Shown here in pieces: positions 1 to 13,545 of a stretch of 64,000 bases of DNA. Every line of letters begins with the position of its first letter. Position 1 is the stretch's first letter. Position numbers and translations under genes: made by a program. The notes below the pieces were generated by a model. The model worked only from the letters and a program-made list of their open reading frames with translations. It was not told where the DNA came from and did not search any database. Origin of the DNA: Onchocerca volvulus (taxonomy: Eukaryota > Nematoda > Chromadorea > Rhabditida > Onchocercidae). The DNA lies in contig HG738137.1 in NCBI GenBank assembly GCA_000499405.2, positions 21,166,603-21,230,602 on the forward strand, read 5' to 3'.

Positions 1-80
1 AAAAAAAAAATGTTCTCCCATTATTTAATCGAATGTAATCACAGGAAAGCAATATTGTTGACACTTTTTGGAATTGCATT

Positions 81-3000
81 TCAGTGAAATATCCAATCGC
101 TTGATGACATACCTTCACTAAATAAAAAAAGAAAAGAAATCTGAGACAAAACTTTATTTGGAAAGAAGTAGCAAAATCAATAAAGATATTTTGCAAAATC
201 TGTTGTGAGCAATTAATTGCAAACTATTGTTACAATAAAGACAAGAAATTACTCAAACTTACGAGCTATTTTCATGGGACAAATTAGTGAATCCAACTAC
301 TGAACTAGTACGCCAGTGATCTCTTCGATTTGCGAAAACTTTTTTTTGTTTGTAACAGGTCAAACCAAATACAATGCCAGTAACGAGAAAGAGTAGTATG
401 CAGAAAATAATGCCCAGATGCTTTGATTCGCCAAGCTCACTAGTAACGCTACTTCTGTCATCTGCTGATGCATTTTCTGCAAAACCGGAATAATTGTGAA
501 TTCAACACAGTACTCTTCCTGTTGTCACTTCCGGGTACAAACATATCTTGAAAAATGCAAAAAAAATCTTTACAAATTTTGGTACATAAGCAGGAAAAAT
601 TCATTCAAACTTTATTTGGCTATCCAGAATCTGATCTAATTTATAATTTTCTCAACTAATCCTTTTTATTTACATTGAAATACTTTTCGGAAGGATTTGT
701 AAAGATTTGTTGCATACCAGATTCAGATTTTTTTTTTTTCGCAGTTATCAATTCCTTTTTAGTTATTATTATAGAAATGATGGAATTGAATCTTTCAGCA
801 TCTATTTTTTCATTAGCTATATCTATACTTTTCCAACAATTAACTTACAACATTGAGTTATCTGATAAACTATATATGGAAAAAAAAGCTCTTACATTCA
901 TTTAAAAAAAAAAAATGCTTTTCATCATCTCTCGTTAAAAAATATAAAAAAAGAACCGGCAGTATAATATAAAACGAATCCTTTGTTGGTAATACTGATA
1001 TCGGTTTCAAAATAAACTGTCATCACTTCAGCGGTACTTCGTAATAAATCTGTGAAAATTTCAATTCCACTCGTACTGCAAAATTAATTTATCATGAGAA
1101 ATACGATTCTATTTTCTGGCAGTTTTGAGCATGCTCCATACAGTTTCATTAAAAAATTATGATAAAATTGAGTATTCCGATGTAGACTGTAATGAATTCA
1201 GTGCTAAAATGCTAATCAAATTTTCGCAATTATTTTTTGCATTACAGAATACAATGAAAAAAGCTTGAAACAAACATTCTAATTCGTCTATCAGTTATAT
1301 TAATGCCATCGAAAATTGCGAGCACATCTTCGTTCGGCTCAAGAGCCAGCTCAGTGATATTCGCAACAACAACGTATCCTTGCGGTGCGGTTATCAAGTA
1401 TTGGCATTTCATCAAATTGCAATAATGACCAGGATAATCCGGTGATGTAAGTTGCTTCCATAAACCTTCTTTTGCTTCCAATTCCAAAGAGCCACATTCA
1501 CATACTGCGAATTATGCTTAGTGAAAATTTAATTAAAAAATTCTAAATTCACATCTGGAAACACTTATAATTTTGATTGCACGTTCTTGATATCAGTTAT
1601 CTTTTACTGTAAGAAAAATTAAACTAATAGTTTGTGGGTTAGAAATTCAAATTGATGCTTTTACCATTTTACAATAGAAAACAACTATTTTACTGCAAAT
1701 AGACTATGTTGCAGATGAACAACAATGATTGCGGATTTTCCAAAATGATATGAAAAACTAAGCAGACTTATTACATGAAAAATCAGAGTCTTTATGTCAT
1801 TAAATTTGTCCTTGCGTTTAATATATAGAAAAATTAACTCGATTTCCATTTGTAATTGAAGTCGAATTGAGCAGCACGCCTGTTGATATCAGATGCTAAG
1901 TGATACCAAATCATCATTGGTAAATCGTTTGTTACCTCTTCCGTTCCACTCTCAGCAAGCATTGGTTCGAAACTAAATATATATTCGTAAATTGTTGCAA
2001 TTTTTACATGAAAGCATAGCCTAATATAAAATTCGAGCTAAAATATTACAACTTTAGGGATTTGAATCCTCACATTCCATCTCAGAACTCCAAATCGATG
2101 AGTTCTTTTTGGATATATATATGATTTCCAATGATATTATTCACTAAGTTGATATATTATTTCTATATAAATTCAAATCATTTCCAGATTTTCCAATTTC
2201 TTCATATTGTAGCAAATTACCTCCACTATATTACAATACCATTTCTATTTTTCATTTAACATTAAATTCCTCAAATCCCGATGTTTCGTTACTTTTTTAG
2301 TTTTTCTTTTATCTTCTGCTATTCAACATGGTCAGCCAATCAGATCATTTCTTTCAACTACAGTAATACATAAGATATTTCTTTTGCTAACCAAATCAAT
2401 CAGATTTCATATGGATTTTTTTTTTCCACATGACTAGTGTATCAGTTTTAATAAAAAGCATCTCTACATAATTCGTGATCTCAAAGAATTTTGAGAATTG
2501 AAGATACGAAGGATTTTATAAGATATCGAAAACTCAACAGTAATGATGTTGCTCAGTATTCAGCATCAAAGTTAATAACCAGTGATAGAAACATGAACAT
2601 TGTGGAAGAATATTGGATAAGGACAACTATTTCACTGAATATTTGATCCTGGTTCCTTTCCGTACAAATAAAATTTAAATTTAGGATTGTACTCATATTT
2701 TATCTTTAACAGAGTTTCAAAAAATACAAATTTAGGGAAATTTCGCATACATGGTTATGTCTCGTTCATTGATATGTGAAGGGATGATATTGTAATTATT
2801 GATGTTCGTCAATACTTCCAGAAATTCTTCTTCCCCATTCTTGAAAGTGTAAGTTATATTCACTATTAATCGTATGCGATCCGTATCTGAGGCCTTTAAT
2901 AAGTATGAAAGTTAATCATATATACTTATTTGCGCAATCTTTGTTACAAAAGTATTTCAAAGACTATAATTTTAAAACATCCATCAAATTATCAATAAAT

Positions 3001-6000
3001 ATTTGGCTCAAACTGATCATTATTGAATGCATATTGTTATTGGGGAAATTATTTCTCTTATTTACTTTTGTAAGAAGCGCTTATCTGATAAATTGGAACT
3101 TACAGTTACAGGACGATTAAACTGAAAAAAACAGTCTAGGAAGCCACAATCCATCGGTAAATTAAATGAAAACATTCCGGTCGATGATGAAAATTCCAGT
3201 GGTTGTGCTTCACCTTTACAACGACAATCTTAAATTTTCAAAAATTTTACACATTTTTTAACTTTCTGAAATGCTTCTTTTAGCAAATTATTCAGATGTC
3301 TGCTGTTGATCTTATGATCCAATTGCATCTTTCTTATATCTGCTTATCACTTTCGTTGATAAACATAAAACATTTTAAAAAATTGAATAATTTCATAGAA
3401 GAATATATTACCGTCTTTTTTTTGCATGGCAGTAATAGTCATATTGAATCCATTATTTGTAACCGTCGAATCAGTAATCATTCGTAGCACGCCAGTTTCT
3501 CCACTGAACGTAAAAAATCTATTACGACTTGTTGATAATTCACCGGTGCGGCTGCAACATTTATTCAATCTTCAGTTTATTTATTGTATCTGTAATTTTC
3601 TTGTATTAATAATAGAACTCCAATATTCACAGCATTTAAATTTCTTTCATAATCAATTCCTAAAACAATTAATTAAATGATTGAAAGAAAGCAAAAGTGA
3701 AAGGTGAAAGCACACCAGATCCACAAATCCCACGTATTCATTCATAAGAGATAAGGAATAAGAAAAAACGCAAATGAATAAAACACAGATGATAATATTG
3801 ATAAAAAACCATGATTTATAACTTTTATCTTTCCTTGCTCATTCCGAGGAAGTTACTCAATCGTTACTGATATCATGAAATGGAAATGCAAAAAAAGCTT
3901 GCTATACAGAAAGGATCAATATCAAAGAGCCATTTAAGTGATGACAAAAAAAAAAAAGCAAAACTGTCGATTGTGAAGCGATTTATTTCTATGCCAAATG
4001 CATTCATATTCTATTAAAATCGATGGAAATATTCGCTGAACAAAAATAAACTTTATTAATATCATAAAGTAACCAGTATTTGTACTACACCTTATTAAAT
4101 GTCTGGATGAATGCTTCGATCGGTCCAAAAAGTGCACGAAATCGGAACCATGTTCTAGATTAAACTTATGAATTTCTACGATTATCGTATTATGATGTGT
4201 AGAATCGATGGAATATTGATCAAGTTGAAACTCTGTTTCACAATCCAATTTATCACAATATTCAAGAGGAAATCCGGGAGATGACAATATTGTTGGACGA
4301 TCAATTCGAATGATATAACTCTTCGGAAAACATTTGCATGCTGAATAATTAATATTTTTTTTTTTGATCATAAAATGATAAAATTACAGTTAAATTATTG
4401 TTTAAATATTAGCTACAAATAAGATTAATAAAACAAATTCTAATTTAAAATTTTCTTTCCCCACTTATTTGTTTACCAAATAATTTTCACAATGGGCTAA
4501 TGTAACAGGGAAAGATTTAAGCGATCGAAAATACTTATTAGATTAATTGGCTTAGATCTATCGAAATTGCTTTATCTAAAATCAATTTTCAATAAAATTG
4601 GAACTTACGGCTGTCGGTACGACTGAATTGAGCTTCAAATAAGAATTTGTTGCTCGGTTTAATCGGAAACAATTCCCGTTGCACTACTGTTACTTGTATC
4701 AGTATGGAATTTGTCCGCGATATTATTTCTTTTGGAACAGCATCTATTAATCCAGTATTCCTACAGAAAACCGAAAAGTTCTTTACATCACAGCGCAAAA
4801 ATTATTCAAAAATTTTTGTTAGCATTTGAAACAATTTTTGCAACGATCAAAGTTCGAAAATATTTCGAAATTAGTCACACTTATTCGAAGAGTTCAAAAA
4901 TGTTTTAAATTCAGTCATACTTACTCGAATAATGGAGAAATGGCTTGATCCGCTGGAGCCTGATAATTCTCTGTCTCATAAATGGTAAACTTAGCTTTTG
5001 AAGCAAGCGATTTTAGATTCAGTTTTATACTATAGTTTTCACTGGTATTTAACATATAAGCACAACCAGCAAAATATGCAAAATTAATTGGTGGACTAGG
5101 TAATGCTCTATCTTCACCTGTCGCTTCGTAAAAGAATATCGGACAGGAATTAGCTGTAATAAGAAAGTTTGAAATATCGAAATTAAAGTCAAAAATAAAA
5201 ATCATATCGATGAAAATGGAAAATATTTAGAATATTTATAGTAAAATAATATTTGGGCATTTGAATAAATAGTTTTTTATTTAAACTATTCTTGAGGCAA
5301 AAAAAAGATGGATTAAAAAATTAACTACTTAAATTACAAATATTCAAGATGAAACAATCATGGCGAGGTTGCTTTTGTCACATACAAGTCAATGTGACTG
5401 AATTGAAGTAATTTAAATCAAGGTACCTCTGTAATCCCTTAACTTTATTCAAGATCTTTGTTATGATAAAATAGCGGTCCAAGTTTTGAAATATTATTCT
5501 TTTGCAGAAAAACAGAAGTTAATTATCAAAACGTACTTAATGAAGTGGTATTAATCCTATAGAAGCGAGCATGAAAACCAACGGATGTTTCTGTACTGTC
5601 AGTAACAAATTTCAGGATGAAACCACTACTGATAGAAGATGCAAATGATGGCCAACCGATGTCTTTTCCCGATAGCCTAAGTTTTTTATATTTATTTGAC
5701 AAAATTTTCATTAAATTGATGGGCAGTGAAAATTTACAAGAAATTTAACTCTTTGGCTCTTAATTTATTCAATTTATTGTCAATCAATCATCATGATGGT
5801 TTAAAAATCTACTCCATCATTTAGTACAATGCTTATTAACTATGAAGCATATGCATGCCATTCATTTCAACTTTCAAAACTGGTCATACATGTTCCTGGA
5901 TATCTCCGTGCTAATTAACTGCCATCACTCTCGAATTATGGAGCGAGACCAAATAGATTTTAGGAAAAATGGGAATATTTTGAAAAAAAGAAAACAAACA

Positions 6001-6822
6001 ATAATAAAAAAAAATAGAAATATGAAGAAATTTTCTGCAAGTTACATACGTGGCAATACGCGCCGAATATTGAGTATTCGCAAAAATGAATGTTTGATGA
6101 ATCTCAAGAAAATCATGTCGTAGCTCAGTTTCAAATGAAATGATTGATAAATGAACTGCTTGACCCGGAACTGCATCTATCTAAGAATGATCTGATCAGT
6201 AATTTTTTGACGTAATCGAAGGAATACATTAACAAATTCGGAGAGACAATCGTTTGGAGAAATTTTCCGCTTTACTGTATTTAAATTCCTTTTATATTTA
6301 TATTTTTTATACTTCAATAAATTTTTGACTTTCAAATTCAAAAAAAAAAAAACAGGCACAAACCTCATATTTACAATTTAAATTGTTGCAGTAACTAGCA
6401 GGATAACCGGGACTTTTTAGTTCACCAGCCGCAACATCAATACCGAAATTGGCAGATCGGCATTTGCATGCATCCAAACGGTTCGTTCCTACATCTAATG
6501 ATCGTACTTTATGTAAGGTTATTATAGAATGATCCGAAATTTCAGATCAAATATATATTTTAGGCAGAACTAGAGCAGTCTAAATATGGGAAACGGTTGG
6601 AAGACAAGTACCCAAATTTTCATATGGCATCGTTATGTTACAATTAGCTTTGCTAATTAATATTTCATATATTTTTGACTTAAATCTCAAAAATAGTTGA
6701 AAAATTCGTCTTCAAAGGAATTCATCAGTGATCTTACCGGCACAAATAGCATTAGTAATGAAAGTGAAGAAGGTAATGAAATGAACAGGTAGCCGAGAGA
6801 AGCTCGTCGGTGCAATTTCCAT
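81..6822 (-). CDS. Five-CUB-domain type I membrane protein
   Basis: Fifteen exons join in phase into a 752-residue protein: 6738-6822, 6364-6494, 6050-6180, 5537-5676, 4925-5153, 4609-4760, 4091-4340, 3412-3551, 3104-3228, 2751-2893, 1839-1972, 1276-1504, 957-1075, 263-476 and 81-117. The start MEIAPTSFSRLPVHFITFF is a signal peptide, and the AG of an acceptor-like TTTCAATTGCAG lies 2 nt upstream of the ATG. Five CUB-like units follow (about residues 36-160, 166-289, 290-419, 420-553, 554-668). Units 1, 3, 4 and 5 open with a Cys-x-Cys pair (CKC, CKC, CRC, CEC), and 1, 3 and 5 contain the CUB-typical SPGYP, SPGFP or SPDYP. A hydrophobic helix at about 691-711 (GIIFCILLFLVTGIVFGL) and a 40-residue cytoplasmic tail complete it. 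CUB proteins usually act in extracellular binding or endocytic uptake; the ligand is unknown. No protease domain is visible. The family assignment is strong, the orthologue is not identified. Confidence 0.85.
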
Positions 6823-6836
6823 CACTGCAATTGAAA
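6823..6836 (-). promoter_or_regulatory. Candidate trans-splice acceptor of CUB gene
   Basis: On the minus strand TTTCAATTGCAG is followed by TG and then the start ATG. A T-rich AG acceptor this close to a start codon is typical of nematode spliced-leader addition. An ordinary intron acceptor after an untranslated exon would look the same. Confidence 0.4.
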
Positions 6837-8929
6837 CGCGTCGAGAAATATTTTGCAATAAAGCACGGGTTTCGTTGATTGTATGGTGGTGGGATGGTGA
6901 TCGGTTGGGTATAAGCATCATCACTGTTGATGGCCTGATGTGATCGGGGTATGATCGAATTACAAGCAACAATAAACAATGCTTATATGTTAAAGGCAGT
7001 GTGATGACGCCAACAGAAAAATCATCATTGATCATTCAGGAATTTCAATTTTGCTTGAAATTCAAAAAATCTTTTCAAATCTTCACTGTCCTGATATTTT
7101 TCCATTTTTCCTATAAAATGCATATCGGCTCATATACTGTCATTCGCTTCAACCCAAACAATCACACTGATATGTAAAATTTATTTCTCGAAAGTTAAAA
7201 GATATTTGAACGAGAATAATAAGGATTACCGCCCCAAATCCTTAATCTTTTCATTAGAGTGATAACTTAATTTAAAAAAAAAAATTATAAAAACCAAGAT
7301 TTGTGGTGCTAATCACTAATTCTTTAATTTTAATTTAAATATAAAAAACTATATTTCAGTTTTTGCCCGAAGGCATTCTTTGAACTTCGCAATGAGCACG
7401 TGAAAATTTCCTGACAAACAAATTTTTCAACGGAAGTATCGAGAAGTACCGTTCTGCCCTTCATTGTCAGTGGAAGTTTTTTGAAATTAATGAGAATTAT
7501 CCCGTCACTCATCTTTCGCGAAATTTTTGTATTTTAGGTTTAAGTCGAGAAGTTTGTCAAATCTATTTTTCACGTATCTCAAATAATCAATATGAAACAA
7601 GTAACTTTATTAACCATTTTTTTTTTTCCCATTTCATGAATGGAAGTGCATCGAAAGCTATAAACTTTAATTTACCGCTCATTTCCAAAATATACATTGC
7701 TAGAATAAGAGAGAGATATAAATAAAAATATCCATAAAAAGGGAAAATAAAAGCAACAAGGCACTTGAAAATAAAAAAAATAAAGAGGAAAAAAGAGAGA
7801 AAACTGCATAACAATGTTAGACAGAAACCCGCAGCAACAAAACATCAAAGACAAGACAAAATCAACAAATTATTAGCTAATAAATGCACCGTACCGGTTG
7901 AAAATTCTGTTTCTAATGATTAAATCATTTATTGTCACTAATAGAAATTTATTTCCGTGAACAGAACGACAGCACCATTATTTTTTTAAATCTTAATCCC
8001 AAAAGTTTCTGAATTCTATCAGCAAACTTTTTTCCTCCAGTATCCATTCGGTCGTATGAGCACACAACGCTTATCAAAATCGGTGCTACGTTTATAAAAA
8101 TTACAATGATTCAGCAGATTGCAGAAATGAACATATATGAAAAGAATGAATTCAACAAAATCCAAACCGAAAATTAAATCCAAAATTTTTTTTGTCCTGT
8201 AACCATTGAGATTTTTTATTTTTTCTTAGTCTAATTTGTTCGAGCATGAAGAACAATGAAGCCCTATTTTAATGGACGCTTCTAAAGTACAAATTTTGCA
8301 CAACAAATCTATTATGGCAATATAGTATTATCGAGCGATTTATATCGGAAGAAGAGAAGCATACTTGAGATATTTATAGCATGTAGATATTACCTATTGT
8401 TAGGACATCTTACTATTAATAATTTAAATTTTATTTCCTTAAAGATTATATGGTATCATATAATTTTTTTGAGACAACTAATATTTTTCTAGTTAAAGCT
8501 TAACACATTCAAAAGACTTAAATATTTCGAACTGTCATTATGTCTACTCAGACCAAGACCAACACAACTACAAATCTATTTTTGAGACGTTAAATAATCA
8601 TTTATTGACTTATGACTACTCCAAAAATATTTGCTGGTAAAGCAAAAAATATCTTCTCTTCAGTCAATAAAAATTTTTTCCTTCTTTTTTTTGCATAATA
8701 AATAATGTCGTCTTTAATAATCAGTAATCGGCTGTAAATCAAAAGATAATAACTATGAGTTTTTATTATAACTTTCTGCACATTATCTCTCTTACCTAGC
8801 ATGTGAATACAAGCAGCTTTTGTTATGTTATGAATGAAACACGCATCACAGCACAGTTTAGAACCGACTTATTAAGATATTATCTGAAGAAAAAGTTATA
8901 CTTTTCATATGAAAAAAAATTCCAAAAAT
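6823..8929. other. Intergenic, no gene seen
   Basis: About 2.1 kb between two minus-strand genes. It would hold the promoter and 5' UTR of the CUB gene and the 3' UTR of the angiomotin-like gene. The open frames here are short, rich in Phe/Tyr/Ile from poly-T and poly-A runs, lack splice support and resemble no family I know. Confidence 0.6.
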
Positions 8930-11900
8930 TTAAACATCCCAGATTTCTTCGGCTTGTTTTCCGCATAATTCCTCATTAGCGATGATAGCAGTATCGCTTG
9001 ATTTTGTAATCGATCGACTTGAAATTCTAGAATATATATCTTCATTATCAGAAAATGCCAAATCATAATGTGGTGGTATTGAAATTGGTCGCGTATAACC
9101 ATTCAAATTTGCGCTGCACATTCCCTTCGCATCAATAGAAGAATTGTTTTGATCCGCGAATATTTCCTCTTGACATGATGAGGAATGTGGGAATACTGTT
9201 AAAGCTTTGCTAGTTGAACAAGTAGCGGCGATGACAGCAGCAGCAGAACCGGCACTATTATCATTTGACAAATCCAATGGTATATCGGATGACGTGGGAA
9301 GCGCATCTGGTGACGAAAGATGCAAATCGGTAGGTAAAAGTGCTGTTGCTGAATTTGCCCTCAGATGTACATGAACAAATCCAGCACGTGTTCCGGATGA
9401 TGTGCGCCCATGATGTACACATCTGAAATTATTATGACTGGAATATGAGTGGGGATCATAATTACGACCTAGTCAACACCACGCCGGAAACTAATCACAA
9501 AGGCAATTCTAAGAATAATGAATTGCTGAATCGTTGTCTATTCATAGAACTGTAAGAAAAGCTAAAAAGTTGGTCAGAAGTTTTGAACTTGACCAGAACA
9601 ACTATGTCGTATAGCTTCAATGACTAAATAAAACGGTTATGAAGAAAAATCGATATAAAATAATGTTCTTTACGACAATAAGCTCATATTCAACTATAAT
9701 TTTTTTTTTATCTGTCTATTTTCGCATTCCTATTGATTGCATACTTACTGATTATACTTACACACACTTACTGAAAACTCAAACTTGTTGCAGTCTAGAA
9801 TTAAAAGAAAAAAAAAAAAAAAAAAAACAAAGCTGACTGAGTCAATTCTGTCTTATATCCAAGTTATACAAAATATAAAAAACTACCGATTACGGGAACG
9901 TTCTGTTGTAAAACAGCGTCTATCAGCAATTTTTAGACGCATTTGTTCCATACGCGCCATATCTTCGCGAAATCTAAATATGATATTAACTACAAAATAA
10001 AATTCAGAAAAAAAAAAGTCTCCAAGAAGTCACAATAATAAATTAATAAAAGTAGAAGTTACAGAATGTAGCGAAATTTTCAAACTTATAATTTCAAATT
10101 TCTGAAATAACTAATATTAATGAATATAAAATAACAATGTACCTGCGATCATCACCATTTCTAATGCGATCAATTTCTCTTTCCAGCAAACTTGTTCTAC
10201 TTTCTGAAGTTTTGCGCTCGTCTTCCAGTTTTTCAGATAGTCTTTCTTTCTCTTCCGTCAGTTCTGCTATCTTACGATCTTTCTCACTCTTTTCTTCTTC
10301 CATTTTTTTCAATTTGCCAGAACTTGGAAAATTTTATTAAAGTCAATAAATATAAACCTGGTTTAAAATGAGGAAAAATCCGAGAATTTCCGCTATGCAA
10401 TAAAACTAAACATTTCAAAACATGAACTAACAGTGTATCCGACTGAGTAGCTATTGCCATTTTATTTCGCTGCATTTCCTCGTGGAATTTGGCTTCTAGT
10501 TCGATAACATTCTTTTCTAGCTGCGCAATGATATCCTCTAAATGAGAAAAACTTTAGAGAAGTGGTGACACAAAAACATCAAAAGAAAAACACTCATTTA
10601 CCAGATAACACGAAATTTCTAAGTCATAAATTACAGTGGACAGGCTTGTTTCCAGTATATGAATAAGTACCTTTCGCATGAAGAGTCTTTTTGAGCTTTG
10701 CCAATTCATCACTTTCTGGATTTCTAGTACTCGAACCCTTTTTCATTCCAACTGAAACACTTTCTTTAGCCAGTTGCATTTTCAGCTGAGCATTTTCCAT
10801 CTCAAGTTGCGCTCTTTCACGGTTCCATTCATCTTCTCGAGAACGCTTATCGAACATTGATTTCTGAAATTAATTATAAAATTCGGAGTTTGGTTTAAAA
10901 CTATGTGTGGCGGGAAATAGGGATGAAAATATTTTAGAATTCATGTGGAATGACAAGAAAGTAACAAACTTCAACAGCTTTCTGCAAAGATTCTGCCCTT
11001 TCTACTCTTTCTGTAAGCTCCTCTACTTCTTTTTCTTTCCTCCATGCCTTTTCTTGTGCATTTCCGAGAGCTTTCTCCAAAATCTAAAAGAAGGAAACAC
11101 GTCCCATTATACAGAGAAAGGAAAAAAAAAAACACTAATAAAATAAGTGAAAAGCATACCTGAATATGATTCCTTTGATCTTTCAAGGTAACTTCCAATG
11201 CTTCAATATCCATTTTTTGACGTTCCTTACATGTCATCAGTTCTTTATCTGAAAATGAGTAGAATTCAGGAAATATCAGAGATTTCATCCATTTAACCAT
11301 CGGAAAAAAATGAATAAGTAAAAAATCAAATATTTTATAAAAGTGGTATAAAATTGTGGTGAATTTTGATTTATCAAGATCTCTTCCCTACCACATGATA
11401 GATTTCAAGATATATGAGAAATGGACAAACTTTGGGGAATAATTTCATTGAGCAATAAATTAAGCTTGTTAATTTGTTCTGACTGATCTTCTGCCTGTAT
11501 CCGTCGTATTAATTCAGCAATTTTCGTTCGCAACATTTCGTTTTCAGAAGTACATCTACAGTCATCTTTCAATATATAATGATGCAAACTGATGTAATAT
11601 TGTAATAAAAAAGAAAGAATAACGCTATAAACAGAAAATAAAACACACCAAGTCACTACAGGATACCATCACATAATAACACAAGCATAAAAAATTCACT
11701 ATTTCAACTCTGAACATACCTCGCTATTTGTTGTTCCATTTTCATACGTGCCGCTTTTTCAAGGTTGTCTTGCCTCTCCTTGTGTGCTGTTAAATTTTCA
11801 TACTCCTTTTCGATGGTTTCATAGGCTTTTTCCAACTTAAAAAACCAAAAAATGATGATAAAACACTTAGTTACAAAAAAATAAAGACTATAAAAAATGT

Positions 11901-13545
11901 ATGTATTACAACCAGTAGAAATGAAGCAGGAGTAAATCTTAAAGATATACAAAAAAAAAAAAAAATTAATGATAGGAAAAGACCTGTTGTAAACGACTGG
12001 TTTTAACAGTTAAGAAGTCGCACTGCTGCTTCAGGGCAGAATTTTCGTCTTGCAGCGCCCGAACTAAATTTTGATTAGCAATTAGCTGTGCTTTCAAATT
12101 CGCGTGTTCGTTCCCATCAAAAGGTGGACTTGGATGATAAACTGGTGAGACAGATTCTGTGACTCTGAAACTTTTATATTGCTTAGACTGTTAGAACAAC
12201 AATAAATAATGAATATAATTAAATATACACAATACAATTCCGAAAAAATATTTTTTAAACAGTCTACTATAAACATTTAACACTATTACGCAACCTTGTA
12301 ATTTCTACATTTTTTTGAATCTGTTTCTTAGTAACTGAGATAACAGTGAACTGTAGAAGTGCTGTTAAAATACAATTAATATCAATATGGCAAACATACA
12401 ATTCGTTTTTTTGGTCGTTGATTGTTATGAGACATGGCTGTGAATGACTCATCGGTGGCATTTGCTGTTGAGCAGCGGTTGCAGATGAAGTTGCAAAGCC
12501 TCTGAAATAAAAGATAATTTTCGAAGAAAAATACAACAAAATATTTTATCCTCGATAAGTTACAATAAATCCTTACGAAAAAACAAAAATAATAAACAAA
12601 AGCAATTACTGTCTTCTATTCTGATAAAATTTTAGAATTATTACATGCTTAATAAAGCACGTCCAACATTTGGAAGCTTTATCTTTTAGAATATCGAAGC
12701 AACTAGAGCTAAGCTTGATTTTTTTTTTTTTTTTTTGGGGGGGGGGGGAGGCACAGGACATTGTTTTATGAGAAAATGTTGAAGATAAATGTAAAAATAT
12801 TTACTTAATCAGTTCATGATTAGTTCGATTTGACAGCTGCTGCTGTTGAATTACTTGTGACTGATATTTGCTAATCATCTGCTGTAATTTGGCATCTTCC
12901 ACCCCATCAATTTCATTGTCATCCACTACAAATATAATTATCTGTAAAGCAACAATGAAATAACTGAGAATTTTTGCTAACATTTGAAATAACCCATTTC
13001 ACTAATTTAATTAATTCCACCTGAAATATATAAAAAAACAAATACTGTAATTGAATACGATGGAAAAAAAAGCAAAGCTCAATTATTTCAGTTTTTCTCA
13101 ATTATAATAACCAATCAGAGTTGATTTCCCTTCAAGCTAACTGCCATTTCTTGAATACATCTTGAGATACCAAAAAGTCAATTCGAAACATTTCGGCATT
13201 CATGTAGGACATTATTATTTGACATTATTACTTGTTAACAAGCATTATTATTTAATATTTATTGACTTACCAAACCAAGTCTCATATGTTACACTAGCTA
13301 ATTCAAATACCAATAATTCGAGACAATAATGCTATAGAAAAGAATAAATTTAAAAGAAAGGAATGAAAAGAGAACAAACCTTGTTGAGTATTTATCTTGT
13401 TATTTGAAGTGGAAATATTATGAGCTTCATGCAGTAATGAGTTCAGGATTCGACCTTCCTGCAAATGCATGGGACTTACTGCGTGCACACGTCGATCGCG
13501 TGGTTCTATCGACCAACTTCGTAGTTCGCGTCGTTCGCTATCCAT
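8930..13545 (-). CDS. Angiomotin-family coiled-coil protein
   Basis: Thirteen exons join in phase into 690 residues: 13380-13545, 12805-12925, 12400-12501, 11984-12164, 11720-11835, 11431-11555, 11160-11248, 10970-11083, 10671-10863, 10432-10537, 10143-10322, 9887-9973 and 8930-9422. Residues about 150-525 are coiled coil and follow the angiomotin coil block by block: a YENL..KERQDNLEKAARMK segment, then KDQRNHIQILEKALGNAQ, then REDEWNRERAQLEME, then a QLEKNVIELEAKFHEEM segment ending in TQSDT. In vertebrates angiomotins sit at junctions and the cortex, bind merlin and PDZ proteins, and retain YAP. The Ser/Thr-rich C-terminal exon carries HLRANS (546-551), PPHY (643-646) and the terminus EEIWDV. 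The N-terminal region has only a degenerate SPVY. I started at the first ATG (13543-13545); an in-frame GTG lies just upstream. The match to angiomotin is from memory of the vertebrate protein. Confidence 0.75.
12721..12748. repeat. T16-G12 homopolymer junction
   Basis: A run of sixteen T is followed directly by twelve G on the plus strand, within the intron between exons 2 and 3 of the angiomotin-like gene. G runs of this length are out of character in such AT-rich DNA. It may be a true mononucleotide microsatellite or a sequencing artefact. Confidence 0.9.

Noticed and set aside
7587..7854. Hydrophobic minus-strand frames rich in Phe and Tyr
   Set aside because: They derive from A-rich plus-strand sequence and have no splice or family support; membrane-like character here is a composition effect.
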